From Fen-1273 sp963748405 (GTDB lineage: Bacteria > Bacteroidota > Ignavibacteria > UBA10030 > UBA6906): a stretch of 64,000 nt of DNA. Where the stretch lies: the NCBI GenBank assembly GCA_963748405.1, contig CAVVIT010000011.1, positions 186,001-250,000 of the forward strand. The letters are read 5' to 3'. The position numbers and the translations under genes are program-made. Every line of letters starts with the position of its first letter. Position 1 is the stretch's first letter. The notes under the pieces were generated by a model. The model worked only from the letters and a program-made list of their open reading frames with translations. It did no database searches and was not told the DNA's origin. Below are positions 21,837 to 31,148 of the stretch, in pieces.

Positions 21837-24515
21837 ATGAAGACCCCCTCCCCCGACCCACCCTTGCAGTCGGACCCCCGGCGGCTGAAGTCGCATCTCG
21901 AGGCGCAGAAGGCGGAGGTCGCGCACCGTCACCATGACGGGGCGGACGGGTTCGCCACGTGCAGCGCCCTCTCCTCGGTGACCGACGACGTGATACGGTC
22001 CGCCTGCGATGCCCTCCCTGCCGGGACGATGGACTCCATCGCGATACTCGCGCTCGGGGGATACGGCCGGGGGGAGCTTTCGCCTCATTCCGATATCGAC
22101 GTCATGGTGTTGTGCGCCGCGGGAACCTCCCTTGAGCCGGCCGGGGAAGCCGCGCGGCGGGTGCTTCACTACCTCTGGGATGCGGGTGTCGATATCGGGC
22201 ACAGCGTCCGGACCGTCGATGAGGTCCTGGCGCTGCACGGGAACACGTTCGATTCCTGGGCGTCGGTGATCGAAAGCCGGTTCATATGCGGAAACGCCTC
22301 CCTGGCCGCGGAGCTGAACGACCGGATGCGAACGAAGATTGCCGGGGACCCGCAGGCGTGGTTCGTTGAAGGGGTCTTCGCCGACGTCCGGGCGCGCCAC
22401 GACCGCTACGGAAGTTCCGTGAAGCTCCTCGAGCCGAACATCAAGAAAAGTGCGGGGGGGCTCAGGGACCTCCACGCGGCATTCTGGCTCCACCGGGGGA
22501 CCGACCCGGCGTACTTCGTTCCCGCCCGTGACGGGGCGTGCGCGACGAAGGTCTTTCTCGACATGCTCCGCGCCGGCGGGCACCTCGAAGCGGAGGAATA
22601 CGACGGCGCGGTCCGCGCGTTCGAGTTCCTGCTCCGCGTGAGACACGAGATGCATTTCCGGCGCGAAACCCAGCACGATACGCTGGAATACGCGCTGCAG
22701 AGAGAAGTCGCCGGGGCGATCGGCGTTGCGGCGGGGCCCGGTCTCACGGGGGTGGAGATATTCATGCGCATGTACTATCTCCACGCCCGGAACGTCCACC
22801 GGCTGCTGCAGAGGACGGGGCAGCGGTTCAGGGAATCGATCGAGCCCCCGCGTTCGACCGGCTCACGCGGCACCCCCGCGGGGACCGCGTTCATCCGGCA
22901 CGATGATGCGCTGGCGATCGATCCGTCCGTGACCGCGCTGACGACCCCGGCACAGATCTTCGAGGCGTTCGCCCTTTCGGCCGAGTACGAGGTCCCGCCC
23001 GACCTGCGCCTGCGGGGACTTCTGGAAAGGAGCGCCGACCTCATTCGCCCGTCGGATGCGGCATCACCGGAGCTTGCGTCGTATTTCCGCCGCATCCTCG
23101 CGACGCACCGCGTGGCCGAAACCCTCCACGAGATGAACGATGCGGACGTCCTTCCGCGCTACATCCCCGAATTCGGGGCACTCGTGGCATTTTTCCAGCA
23201 CAATGTCTACCATTACTACACCGCGGACGAGCATACCCTGATCGCGATCGCGTGCGCGGAGCAACTCAGGGAGAAACAGGGAATCCTCCGGGAGGTGTTC
23301 AGGACGCTCCCCCGCCGGGATCTGCTGTATGCCGCGATCCTCCTTCACGACATCGCCAAACCCCTCGGTGTCGCCGACCATGAAATCACGGGTGTCGCCG
23401 TCTCCGCCGCCGTGCTGGGGAGGCTCGGGATGGGGGACATGGCCGCCGATGTCGGGTTCCTGGTCCGCCATCACCTGGCGATGGAGCAGACCGCGTTCCG
23501 CAGGAACATCCATGATCCGGACACGCTGAAAGAGTTTGCGTCGCGTTTCGAACGGCCGGAGCTTCTCGATTACCTGTACGTCCTGACGTACGCGGACCTC
23601 TCCGCGCTGAACGCGAGCGTGTGGACCGAGTGGAAAGCGGCGATGCTTCAGGAGCTGTACCAGCGCACCGCCGAAGTCCTGCGCCGCAACCTGACGGGCG
23701 CCGAGATCGACACATTCCACAGGGAACAAAACGACGAGGCGGCCGAACGGGTTGTCGAAGCACTGCGCGCCACGATTCCGCCCGACGAGGTCCGGCGCCA
23801 TCTCGAGGGGGTGGGAAACGCGTCGTACGTGTCGCTCTTCAGCGAGGAGGAGATCGGCCGGCATATCCTGATGGGAGCGGACCGCGAGCCGGTCTCCGCG
23901 CTCTTCGCCAGGGCGGAAGCGCACACGGAGATCACCGTGATTGCCCGGGATGCCCCGTTCGCGCTCTCGAAATTCTGCGCGGTCCTCTCCGCGAACGACG
24001 CGGACATCTTTGACGCGAACGTCTTTACGCGGGACGACGGCCTCATCATCGACAGGTTCCGCGTCACCGACGCGGGGACGAAAGCGGGCCTGGACCAGGC
24101 GCGCTGCGAGAAAATTGCGGGGGATTTCCGCCTGGTGATGCAGGGCGCGCTCGATATCGCGCGCCTGTTCAGCGAACACGACAGGAAGTGGCGGCGGCGG
24201 CCGAAGCCCCCCGCAAACCCGACGGTGACAACCGACGTCCGGTTCGAGGAGAACCCGAACTTCACGATCATCGATGTCTACGCGCCGGACAGCGTCGGCT
24301 TCCTGTACCGGGTGACGGAAACGATGTCGGAGCTCGGGCTCGATATCTGCTTCGCAAAGATTGCCACACGCGTCGACGGGATCGTCGATGCGTTCTACAC
24401 GCTTGACAGGGAGGGAAAAAGGGTGACGGACCCCGGTGCAAGGGAGCGGATCCGCGAGGCGGTTCTCGCGACCATCCGGCGCCTTGCCGGGGAGCGGCTC
24501 GACCACACATCATGA
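21837..24515 (+). CDS. glnD: [Protein-PII] uridylyltransferase / uridylyl-removing enzyme GlnD
   Basis: 892 residues. It modifies and demodifies PII signal proteins in response to glutamine. Domains: nucleotidyltransferase with GGYGRGELSPHSDID (74-88); a GlnD linker domain; an HD hydrolase domain (LLHDIAKP and a later VRHHLAME); then two ACT domains (TVIARDAPFALSKFC and FTIIDVYAPDSVGFLY). The length is typical. The stop overlaps the murI start (ATGA). The first ATG downstream of the promoter is used; there is no Shine-Dalgarno, consistent with a leaderless mRNA. Confidence 0.93.
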   Translation: MKTPSPDPPLQSDPRRLKSHLEAQKAEVAHRHHDGADGFATCSALSSVTDDVIRSACDALPAGTMDSIAILALGGYGRGELSPHSDIDVMVLCAAGTSLEPAGEAARRVLHYLWDAGVDIGHSVRTVDEVLALHGNTFDSWASVIESRFICGNASLAAELNDRMRTKIAGDPQAWFVEGVFADVRARHDRYGSSVKLLEPNIKKSAGGLRDLHAAFWLHRGTDPAYFVPARDGACATKVFLDMLRAGGHLEAEEYDGAVRAFEFLLRVRHEMHFRRETQHDTLEYALQREVAGAIGVAAGPGLTGVEIFMRMYYLHARNVHRLLQRTGQRFRESIEPPRSTGSRGTPAGTAFIRHDDALAIDPSVTALTTPAQIFEAFALSAEYEVPPDLRLRGLLERSADLIRPSDAASPELASYFRRILATHRVAETLHEMNDADVLPRYIPEFGALVAFFQHNVYHYYTADEHTLIAIACAEQLREKQGILREVFRTLPRRDLLYAAILLHDIAKPLGVADHEITGVAVSAAVLGRLGMGDMAADVGFLVRHHLAMEQTAFRRNIHDPDTLKEFASRFERPELLDYLYVLTYADLSALNASVWTEWKAAMLQELYQRTAEVLRRNLTGAEIDTFHREQNDEAAERVVEALRATIPPDEVRRHLEGVGNASYVSLFSEEEIGRHILMGADREPVSALFARAEAHTEITVIARDAPFALSKFCAVLSANDADIFDANVFTRDDGLIIDRFRVTDAGTKAGLDQARCEKIAGDFRLVMQGALDIARLFSEHDRKWRRRPKPPANPTVTTDVRFEENPNFTIIDVYAPDSVGFLYRVTETMSELGLDICFAKIATRVDGIVDAFYTLDREGKRVTDPGARERIREAVLATIRRLAGERLDHTS

Positions 24516-25312
24516 ACGCAAAACCGATCGGCGTGTTTGACAGCGGCATCGGGGGACTCACCGTCGTCCGCGCCCTGAGCGCGCGGCTTCCCCATGAAAA
24601 CATCGTGTACTTCGGCGATACGGCCCGTGTCCCCTACGGGCCGAAGTCCCCGACGGTCGTGAGGGAATACGCAATGCAGGACGTCGATTTCCTCGTGGGG
24701 AAGGGAGTCAAAATGGTCGTCATCGCCTGCAACACGGTCTCGGCGGTCGCAATCGACGTCGTGCAGAAGCGCGCGCGCGTCCCCGTCGTTGCGGTGATTC
24801 TCCCCGGCGCCCGCGAAGCCGTCCTGGCCACGAAGAAGAAAAGGGTCGGGATCATCGGCACCGTTGCGACCGTCAACAGCGGCGCCTACACCAACGCGAT
24901 CCGCCAGATCGCCGCCGACGTCACCGTTGTTGCGCAGGCGTGCCCGCTCTTCGTCCCGCTGGCGGAAGAGGGGTGGATCGACCATAAGGTGACGGCCCTC
25001 GTCGCGAAGGAGTATCTGTTTCCGCTCAGGCTCGAAAAAATCGACACCCTGATACTCGGGTGCACCCACTACCCCGTTCTGCGCGCCGCGATTGCGGCCG
25101 CCGTGGATCCCCAGGTGATCCTTATCGATTCGGGCGCGGCGGTCGCCGCCGACGTGGAGCGCACGCTGGACGAGAAGAACCTGCGCAACCCGAGCCGGCA
25201 GAAACCCAACATGGAGTTCTACGTCAGCGACCTGCCGGCCCGGTTCGCGGAGGTCGGCGAGAGGTTTCTCGGGACGTCGATGGGAAGGGTCCACCGGGTA
25301 TCGGGATTCTGA
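24512..25312 (+). CDS. murI: Glutamate racemase
   Basis: 266 residues; makes D-glutamate for peptidoglycan. Both catalytic cysteines are in their standard contexts: ACNTVS in the N-terminal half and GCTHYP in the C-terminal half. The N-terminal FDSGIGGLTVV and the segment YFGDTARVPYG are diagnostic. Coupled to glnD by a four-base overlap and 21 bases upstream of def. Confidence 0.96.
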   Translation: MNAKPIGVFDSGIGGLTVVRALSARLPHENIVYFGDTARVPYGPKSPTVVREYAMQDVDFLVGKGVKMVVIACNTVSAVAIDVVQKRARVPVVAVILPGAREAVLATKKKRVGIIGTVATVNSGAYTNAIRQIAADVTVVAQACPLFVPLAEEGWIDHKVTALVAKEYLFPLRLEKIDTLILGCTHYPVLRAAIAAAVDPQVILIDSGAAVAADVERTLDEKNLRNPSRQKPNMEFYVSDLPARFAEVGERFLGTSMGRVHRVSGF

Positions 25313-25333
25313 AGTTCTCTGAAGGAGGTCCGT

Positions 25334-25858
25334 ATGAGCGTCCGTCCCATTCTGCTTCTCGGCAATCCCCTCCTCCGCGCCACCTGCGTGCGGGTGAGGC
25401 AGTACGGCACGCCGGATCTCGGCGCCCTGGTCGCGGATCTGGCGGACACGCTGCATGACTTCAGTCAGCGCCAGGGGTTCGGCCGGGGGATCGCCGCCCC
25501 CCAGATCGGCGACACCCGCCGCGTCATTTTCGTCGACGCGGACGGACCCCTCGCCCTCGTGAATCCCGAGATCGTCAGGAGCAGCAGGCAGATGATGACG
25601 CTGTGGGACGACTGCTTCAGTTTTCCGGATCTTGCCGTCAAGCTCAAGCGTCATCTGTCCGTCGAAGTGCGGTACCGGGACACGGAGGGGAAGGAACGTC
25701 TCCTGAAGGCGCGGGGCTCGCTGGCGGAGCTCCTGCAGCACGAGATCGATCACGTCAACGGGGTGCTTGCGCTGGACCGGGCGGTCGACTCGAAGCACAT
25801 CGTCTACAAATCGGAACTGCAACGGCTGAAGCTGGGATCGGGCAGGAAAGAGATGTGA
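25334..25858 (+). CDS. def: Peptide deformylase
   Basis: 174-residue metalloenzyme removing the N-formyl group of new proteins. Motif 1 is GRGIAAPQIG and motif 3 is LLQHEIDHVNG, with the metal-binding His pair and catalytic Glu. Motif 2 is divergent: DDCFSFPD in place of EGCLS, keeping the metal-ligand Cys. GAAGGAGG precedes the ATG. A second, more canonical deformylase elsewhere in the genome would not be surprising. Confidence 0.92.
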   Translation: MSVRPILLLGNPLLRATCVRVRQYGTPDLGALVADLADTLHDFSQRQGFGRGIAAPQIGDTRRVIFVDADGPLALVNPEIVRSSRQMMTLWDDCFSFPDLAVKLKRHLSVEVRYRDTEGKERLLKARGSLAELLQHEIDHVNGVLALDRAVDSKHIVYKSELQRLKLGSGRKEM

Positions 25859-25870
25859 CCGGCGGCCCGG

Positions 25871-27001
25871 TCAACCCGGGAGCTTCCCCCAGCGCGTCCT
25901 CAGGCAGTACGCGAAAATCTTCTCCGCGTATGAGCTGAAGGGGGGGAACGCGATCCCGCTCCCCTCGAGCAGCGCGTCGGTGTTCCGCGAATCAAACAGC
26001 CTGTCGATGCTGATGTAGGGAAGCAGGGTGTCGAGCTGCCCGAGGAGGGCCTCCTCCCGGCCGCGGGTCAGCGTCCTGCGTCTCTCGAACTCCTCCCGTG
26101 AAATGAACTCCATCGTGCGCGGCGCCGCCAGCGGGGCATGAAGGTCGAAATACGCCCTGGCCCCCTGTACCACCTCCCCGAGCGATGCCGCGCGGGCGGG
26201 TCCCGCGGTGACATGACAGACCTTCCCGACCGCCGCGTCCCGCCCCATGACGTGCACCATCACGTCGTCAACCCAGTCGATCGGGACGAGGTCCATCTTC
26301 GTGGCGGGATTCCCCGGGACGAACGTGAGGATCCCCCGCTGGAGCAGGCGCAGGGGGATGTAGATGACGTTGAACGAGCTTGTCGCTCCCGTCCGTGAAT
26401 CGCCGATGATGATGCTGGGACGGAAGATCACCGCCGGGATACGGCCGAAGTGGTCCCGGACGATCCTCTCCGATTCGCACTTGGACTGTTCGTAGGTGTT
26501 GAAGAACCGCTGTCCCGTTTCGAGCTCCTCCTCGGTGACGATGCCGGCGCGCTGGCCGGACACCGAGGATGTGCCGATATAGACGAACCGCTTCAGGCGC
26601 CCGTGCTCCACGCACCGGCCGGCGATCGCGAGCATCCTGCGCGTCCCCCCGCAGTTCACCTCCCGCGCCTCGTCGATCGGGTGGTCGAACCGGATCGTCG
26701 CCGCGCCGTGGATGATGTACGTGGTATCGCGCACGAGCGCATCGAGGTCCGCAGCCCGGAGCCCGCACCCCTCGAGCATGACGTCCCCCCGCAGTCCCCG
26801 GATCCGCTGGCGGGCGCCCGGGATCCCCCCGGGGCCCTCGGCGGCGAGGGCGATCCGCTCCACGCGGGAAGCGGCGTCCGCGTCGTCGTCACCGCGGACC
26901 AGGAGCGTAACTTCCGATCCGGGAAACGCCCTGAGGAGGCGCGGAATGAGGTGCGTTCCGACGAGTCCGGTCCCTCCCGTCATGAAGATGTGTTCCGCCA
27001 T
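25871..27001 (-). CDS. NAD(P)-dependent reductase of the extended SDR / NAD-binding 4 family
   Basis: 376 residues. The N-terminal Rossmann motif MTGGTGLVGTHLIPRLL and the catalytic YEQSK (Tyr and Lys), with upstream YIGTSSVSG, mark an active extended SDR. The central part (FRPSIIIGDSRTG, MDLVPIDWVDD) resembles thioester-reductase or fatty-acyl-CoA-reductase-like proteins. The substrate is unknown. It is convergent with def (12 bases apart) and divergent from the PflX-like gene, with back-to-back promoters. Confidence 0.85.
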   Translation of the reverse strand: MAEHIFMTGGTGLVGTHLIPRLLRAFPGSEVTLLVRGDDDADAASRVERIALAAEGPGGIPGARQRIRGLRGDVMLEGCGLRAADLDALVRDTTYIIHGAATIRFDHPIDEAREVNCGGTRRMLAIAGRCVEHGRLKRFVYIGTSSVSGQRAGIVTEEELETGQRFFNTYEQSKCESERIVRDHFGRIPAVIFRPSIIIGDSRTGATSSFNVIYIPLRLLQRGILTFVPGNPATKMDLVPIDWVDDVMVHVMGRDAAVGKVCHVTAGPARAASLGEVVQGARAYFDLHAPLAAPRTMEFISREEFERRRTLTRGREEALLGQLDTLLPYISIDRLFDSRNTDALLEGSGIAFPPFSSYAEKIFAYCLRTRWGKLPG

Positions 27002-27039
27002 GGGTGTCCGATGCGTGGATGAGTGTGTCCGGGTGCGGT

Positions 27040-27068
27040 AAAATACGGTTTCTCCCCCCCTTCGGCAA
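27040..27068 (-). promoter_or_regulatory. Promoter of the SDR gene
   Basis: Minus strand TTGCCG, 17-base spacer, TATTTT. Its -35 directly abuts the -35 of the opposite promoter. Confidence 0.5.
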
Positions 27069-27097
27069 TTGGAATCGTTTGGAAACTTTGCTATATT
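27069..27097 (+). promoter_or_regulatory. Promoter of the PflX-like gene (leaderless)
   Basis: TTGGAA, 17-base spacer, TATATT, followed by a T-rich stretch and ATG 8 bases after the -10 box. The spacing predicts a leaderless transcript, as for glnD. Confidence 0.65.
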
Positions 27098-27104
27098 TTT
27101 TTCT

Positions 27105-28148
27105 ATGCCGTTTGTTCCTTCCTATATCGCCCTTCACCGCTCCGGGGAGCTTCGCGCCCGCGCCGGGCGTCTCCGCGCCATGCTTGCCTCGTGCACCATC
27201 TGTCCCCACGACTGCGGGAACAACCGCCTGAAGGGGGAGATTGCCCGCTGTTACTCGGGGGAGCTTCCCGTGGTCTCCGCCTTCACGCCGCACTTCGGCG
27301 AGGAGCCGGCGCTCGTGGGAACGCACGGGGTCGGGAACATCTTTTTCGGGAACTGCAATCTCCGCTGCGTGTACTGCCAGAACTACCTGATCAGCCAGAA
27401 CCACAGGGCGGAGCGGGAGCACGAGGTGAGCATCGCCCGCCTGGCGGAGATGATGCTCGAGCTGCAGGCGAAGGGCTGCCACGGAATCGGACTCGTTTCT
27501 CCCACGCACTTCGTCCCCCAGGTCGTGTCGGCCCTTGATGACGCCGCGGCCGCCGGGCTGCATCTTCCCCTGATCTACAACACCAACGCGTACGATGCCC
27601 TGGATGTCCTGCGGCTCCTGGACGGCGTCGTGGACATTTACCTGCCGGACCTGAAATACGGGGACGACGCGATGGGACGCGAATTCTCGAAGGTCGACGG
27701 CTACGCGGCGCACGCACGGGCGGCGGTCGCCGAAATGCACCGCCAGGTCGGGGGCGCCCTTCTCACGGGGGACGACGGCCTCGTCAAGCGGGGGCTCATC
27801 ATTCGCCACCTTGTCCTCCCGAACGACATCGCCGCGAGCCGTGAGACGCTCACGTGGATCCGCGATGCGCTGGGTGCGGATACCACCCTGAGCGTGATGT
27901 CACAGTATTTCCCGACCCACCGTGCCCTGACGATGCCGCTCCTGGACAGGAAGGTCCGCGAAAGCGAGTACCTGAAGGTCCTCGCGATCCTGGAGGAGCT
28001 GGGGATGGAGAATGGTTGGGCGCAGGAATTCGAAGCGTCGGAGTATTACAGGCCCGAGTTCGAAGACAGGGACCGGCCGTTCAAAGGCGCGGCCGATAAC
28101 GCCGTTGATGCGCATGGGATGGAACACACAGGAGGAGGGAGCGTCTGA
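27105..28148 (+). CDS. Radical SAM protein, PflX-like
   Basis: 347 residues. The radical SAM cluster motif is GNCNLRCVYCQNY. The N-terminal extra cysteine motif (CTICPHDCGNNRLKGEIARC) is characteristic of the PflX family (COG1313), distant relatives of pyruvate formate-lyase activase. The function of this family is not established. The start at 27105 is chosen over an in-frame TTG at 27069 because that TTG is the -35 box. The stop overlaps the next ATG (TGATG), suggesting coupling with the DinB-type protein. Confidence 0.9.
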   Translation: MPFVPSYIALHRSGELRARAGRLRAMLASCTICPHDCGNNRLKGEIARCYSGELPVVSAFTPHFGEEPALVGTHGVGNIFFGNCNLRCVYCQNYLISQNHRAEREHEVSIARLAEMMLELQAKGCHGIGLVSPTHFVPQVVSALDDAAAAGLHLPLIYNTNAYDALDVLRLLDGVVDIYLPDLKYGDDAMGREFSKVDGYAAHARAAVAEMHRQVGGALLTGDDGLVKRGLIIRHLVLPNDIAASRETLTWIRDALGADTTLSVMSQYFPTHRALTMPLLDRKVRESEYLKVLAILEELGMENGWAQEFEASEYYRPEFEDRDRPFKGAADNAVDAHGMEHTGGGSV

Positions 28149-28621
28149 TGAACGATGAACGCCGGAAGAAGATCGACAGGATTCGTGCCCTGCCGTCGCT
28201 TCTCGAAGAGACCGTGAAGGGACTGAACGACAAACAGCTCGATACCCCGTACAGGGAGGGGGGCTGGACCGTGCGACAGGTCGTCCACCATCTGGCCGAC
28301 GCGCACCTGAACGCCTTCGTCCGCATGAAGCTGATGCTCACCGAGGAGAGGCCGGCGATCAAGCCCTATAACCAGGATGCCTGGGCGGCGCAGCCCGACA
28401 GCACGGAAATGCCGATCGGCGTTTCGCTGGAGATCCTCCGCGGCCTGCACGACAGGTGGTGCAAGCTGCTGGAGCGGGTGCCGGAGGGGGGATGGACGAG
28501 GACCGCCCTCCACCCGGAGCGGGGGGAGGTCACGCTCGAGAGCCAGCTCAGCGTGTATGCCGGACACGGAGACAAACACGTTGAACATATCGCGAATCTG
28601 CGTCGCGTGAAGGGGTGGTGA
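28148..28621 (+). CDS. DinB/YfiT-type metal-binding protein
   Basis: 157 residues of the four-helix DinB superfamily. Three metal-binding histidine positions are recognisable in VVHHLADAHLN and YAGHGDKHVEH. The sequence WTVRQVVHHLADAHLNAF is closest to YfiT/BstA, putative bacillithiol-S-transferases. The thiol cofactor in this organism is not known. Starts within the preceding stop. Confidence 0.85.
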   Translation: MNDERRKKIDRIRALPSLLEETVKGLNDKQLDTPYREGGWTVRQVVHHLADAHLNAFVRMKLMLTEERPAIKPYNQDAWAAQPDSTEMPIGVSLEILRGLHDRWCKLLERVPEGGWTRTALHPERGEVTLESQLSVYAGHGDKHVEHIANLRRVKGW

Positions 28622-28692
28622 CCGCACGCGGGACCCGGCCGCCGCGCGAGACACCTGATCTTCCACACTCAACACTCATGAAGGGGGAAACG

Positions 28693-29319
28693 ATGCTCAA
28701 GCGAAGTGCGGTGACGGTCGCTGTACTGATGGCGGCGATGCAGTGTGCGGCGCAGAATCTGGCGCTGCCGCCCTCGCCCGTCCGCAGTCACTCAATCAGC
28801 GTGCTGGGCGGCTGGTCCTGGCCCGTGTCTCACGACGGCCTGACCTCCTACTGGGGGGCGGGACCCTCGGCGTCGATGGAGTTTTTGAAGGCGGTGAACC
28901 GCACGGTCTCCTTCGGGTTCGATCTCGAGGGATCCGCCTACTGGTTCCGGGGTCCCGCCTTTGCGGCCGCCTACCCGAATCTTCCGTTCAGAAACCCCCC
29001 GCTCGCGCAGATCGTGGCGGGAGTCATCGGCCGCTTCACGCTCGCGCCGGGCAAGAAACTCACCCCGTATCTCGGCGCCATGATCGGGATCTCGCACGTG
29101 ACGGGGGCGGAGTACCGTCAGCAGACGGACTCTGGACGCGTGACGTACTATTATATACCTTTTCAGACGAGGCTTGCGGGTTCGGTTTACGCCGGACTGG
29201 AATATCATATCAGCCGGTCGCTGGCGTTTGACGCGGAAGCGCGGGCCCTGTACGTCAACGACGATCCCGACGTGGGCGTCACGGCGGTCGTCCGCGGGGG
29301 TCTCAGGTTCCTCTTCTGA
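28693..29319 (+). CDS. Predicted outer-membrane beta-barrel protein
   Basis: 208 residues. Sec-type signal (MLKRSAVTVAVLMAAMQCAAQ), then alternating aromatic/hydrophobic strands and a C-terminal phenylalanine (GGLRFLF), all typical of small outer-membrane barrels. GGGGGAAA lies just before the ATG at 28693; an ATG 15 bases earlier is less well placed. No specific function recognised. Confidence 0.78.
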   Translation: MLKRSAVTVAVLMAAMQCAAQNLALPPSPVRSHSISVLGGWSWPVSHDGLTSYWGAGPSASMEFLKAVNRTVSFGFDLEGSAYWFRGPAFAAAYPNLPFRNPPLAQIVAGVIGRFTLAPGKKLTPYLGAMIGISHVTGAEYRQQTDSGRVTYYYIPFQTRLAGSVYAGLEYHISRSLAFDAEARALYVNDDPDVGVTAVVRGGLRFLF

Positions 29320-29334
29320 CACACACACACGACA

Positions 29335-29922
29335 ATGGAACAACAACATCTTCTCTCCATATTCCGTGATTCCGGCGCTCTCCTGGAAGGGCATTTCCAG
29401 CTGACCTCGGGGCTGCACAGTAATCGCTACTTCCAGTGCGCCAGGGTCCTGCAGTATCCCCACTATACGGAGCTCCTGTGCGGGGAGCTCGCCCAGAATT
29501 TCCGCCCCGCGGGGATCGATGTCGTGATCGCCCCCGCGCTCGGCGGGATCGTCGTGGGGCAGGAAGTGGGCCGCCAGCTCAGGGCGCGCACGCTGTTCGC
29601 CGAGCGGAAAGACGGCCTTATGCAAATCAGGAGGGGGTTCCACATCACGCAGGGGGAAAAAGTGCTCGTGTGCGAGGATGTCGTGACGACCGGGGGATCC
29701 GTTTCGGAGGTGATCACGCTCGTCCGGGAACGGGGGGGGCTCGTTGCGGGAGTCGCATTCATCGTCGACAGGAGCGGAGGCAAAGTGAGGTTTCCCGTGG
29801 ATGCCGGGGGACTCCAGTGCTCCCTGATGGCGATGGATGTCGTCGCCCATCCGCCGGGGGAATGTCCCCTCTGTGCGCAGGGAATTCCCGTGGTCAAGCC
29901 GGGGAGCAGGGGGAACGCCTGA
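29335..29922 (+). CDS. pyrE: Orotate phosphoribosyltransferase
   Basis: 195 residues; converts orotate and PRPP to OMP in pyrimidine synthesis. The PRPP-binding loop is VLVCEDVVTTGGSV. Substrate-site motifs include LTSGLHSNRYFQC and FAERKDG. The C-terminal ECPLC pair occurs in some PyrE subfamilies. The stop overlaps the Nudix gene (TGATG). Start of a nucleotide-metabolism cluster reaching the nucleoside phosphorylase. Confidence 0.95.
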   Translation: MEQQHLLSIFRDSGALLEGHFQLTSGLHSNRYFQCARVLQYPHYTELLCGELAQNFRPAGIDVVIAPALGGIVVGQEVGRQLRARTLFAERKDGLMQIRRGFHITQGEKVLVCEDVVTTGGSVSEVITLVRERGGLVAGVAFIVDRSGGKVRFPVDAGGLQCSLMAMDVVAHPPGECPLCAQGIPVVKPGSRGNA

Positions 29923-30494
29923 TGTCGCCGGACGGCGGTGCGGAAGGCGAATTGAAACTCCTCTCCCGTGAAGTGCTCTATACCGGACGGGTGATCGACC
30001 TCATAGTCGACAGGGTCGAGTATCCGTCGGGAAGGCCGGGGGTCCGGGAAATCGCCCGCCATCCCGGCGGGGCGGTCACAGTCCCGATTCTCCCCGACGG
30101 CCGGGTGCTCCTCGTTGCGCAGCTCCGCTACCCTGTCGGTTCGCGGGTCACGGAGCTTCCCGCGGGGAAGCTCTCCCCGGGCGAAGATCCGGCCTCTGCA
30201 GCGGCCCGGGAGCTTGCCGAGGAAACGGGATACGCCGCGGCTTCTCTGGAACACCTTGCAACCGTTTATACGACCCCAGGCTTCTGCGACGAAGAGCTTC
30301 ACATTTACCTGGCGTCCGGTCTCTCGCCCCTTCCGGGGGGGGCACGCAGGGAAGAAGGGGAATTGAACATGACCGTCGAACAGATGCCGTTCGCCGAGGC
30401 GGTCGCCCGCGCCGCGAGCGGCGGGTTCCGCGACGCGAAGACGATCATCGGTCTCCTTCTGGCCGAGAAAAAGATCGCGGCGCGAAGGCGGTAG
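29922..30494 (+). CDS. Nudix hydrolase, ADP-ribose pyrophosphatase-like
   Basis: 190 residues. A full Nudix box is present: G, five residues, E, seven residues, REL, then EE and TGY (GKLSPGEDP... and RELAEETGY). LLVAQLRYPVG and the YTTPGFCDEELHIYLA stretch fit ADP-ribose pyrophosphatases (NudF-like). Substrate not provable from sequence. Coupled to pyrE. Confidence 0.9.
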   Translation: MSPDGGAEGELKLLSREVLYTGRVIDLIVDRVEYPSGRPGVREIARHPGGAVTVPILPDGRVLLVAQLRYPVGSRVTELPAGKLSPGEDPASAAARELAEETGYAAASLEHLATVYTTPGFCDEELHIYLASGLSPLPGGARREEGELNMTVEQMPFAEAVARAASGGFRDAKTIIGLLLAEKKIAARRR

Positions 30495-30497
30495 CCG

Positions 30498-31142
30498 ATG
30501 GCATTCGACAATATCATCGTTGACTTCGACGGGACGATCACCGACTCCCGGCGGGACATTGCCGGGGCCCAGCTCTGGGTGCTCGAACAGCTGGGTGCCG
30601 TCGGACGCCGCGAGGAGGACCTGTACCCGTTCATCGGCCTGCCGCTCGAGGAGACGTTCCGGCATCTCCTCCCCCCCGCGCAGCACGGGAGGATCCCCGA
30701 AGCGGCGGCGCTGTACGCTTCCTACTACCCGTCCCGTTCACTCCTGACGACGACCCTGTTTCCCGGCGTGCGGACGACGCTCGAGAGCCTCCGGCGGCGC
30801 GGCAAGAAGATCGCCGTGGCGTCCACGAAACGGGGCCCGGGCATACGCAGGGCGACGGATCATTTCGGCATTACCACGCTGTTCGACAGACTGCAGGGGA
30901 GCGACGACATCCCCTTCAAACCCGATCCGGCGATACTCCGCCTGATCCTCGGGGAGGAGTCGTGGGACCCGGCCTCGACGATCATGGTGGGTGACACGGC
31001 CATGGACGTCCTGGCGGGAAAAAACGCCGGGATCGCGACGTGCGGCGTGACGTACGGCGCAATGAGCCGGGAACAGATCGAGGCCGCCGCTCCGGACTTC
31101 ATCATCAGCGATTTTCCCTCTCTCCTTCCCCTCGTCAGCTGA
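30498..31142 (+). CDS. HAD-superfamily phosphatase, phosphoglycolate-phosphatase-like
   Basis: 214 residues. HAD motifs in order: DFDGTITDS (nucleophile Asp), VASTKR, KPDP and GDTAMDVLAGKNAG. The cap insertion suits the Gph/PpaX group. Substrate could be phosphoglycolate, pyrophosphate or a nucleotide; the neighbours favour a nucleotide link but do not decide it. Starts 4 bases after the Nudix stop. Confidence 0.9.
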   Translation: MAFDNIIVDFDGTITDSRRDIAGAQLWVLEQLGAVGRREEDLYPFIGLPLEETFRHLLPPAQHGRIPEAAALYASYYPSRSLLTTTLFPGVRTTLESLRRRGKKIAVASTKRGPGIRRATDHFGITTLFDRLQGSDDIPFKPDPAILRLILGEESWDPASTIMVGDTAMDVLAGKNAGIATCGVTYGAMSREQIEAAAPDFIISDFPSLLPLVS

Positions 31143-31148
31143 CCCTTT

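Noticed and set aside
27069..27071. In-frame TTG start for the PflX-like gene
   Set aside because: These bases form the -35 box of a well-spaced promoter, so the TTG would not be in the mRNA.
29321..29334. CA dinucleotide run before pyrE
   Set aside because: Too short to be a meaningful tandem repeat.
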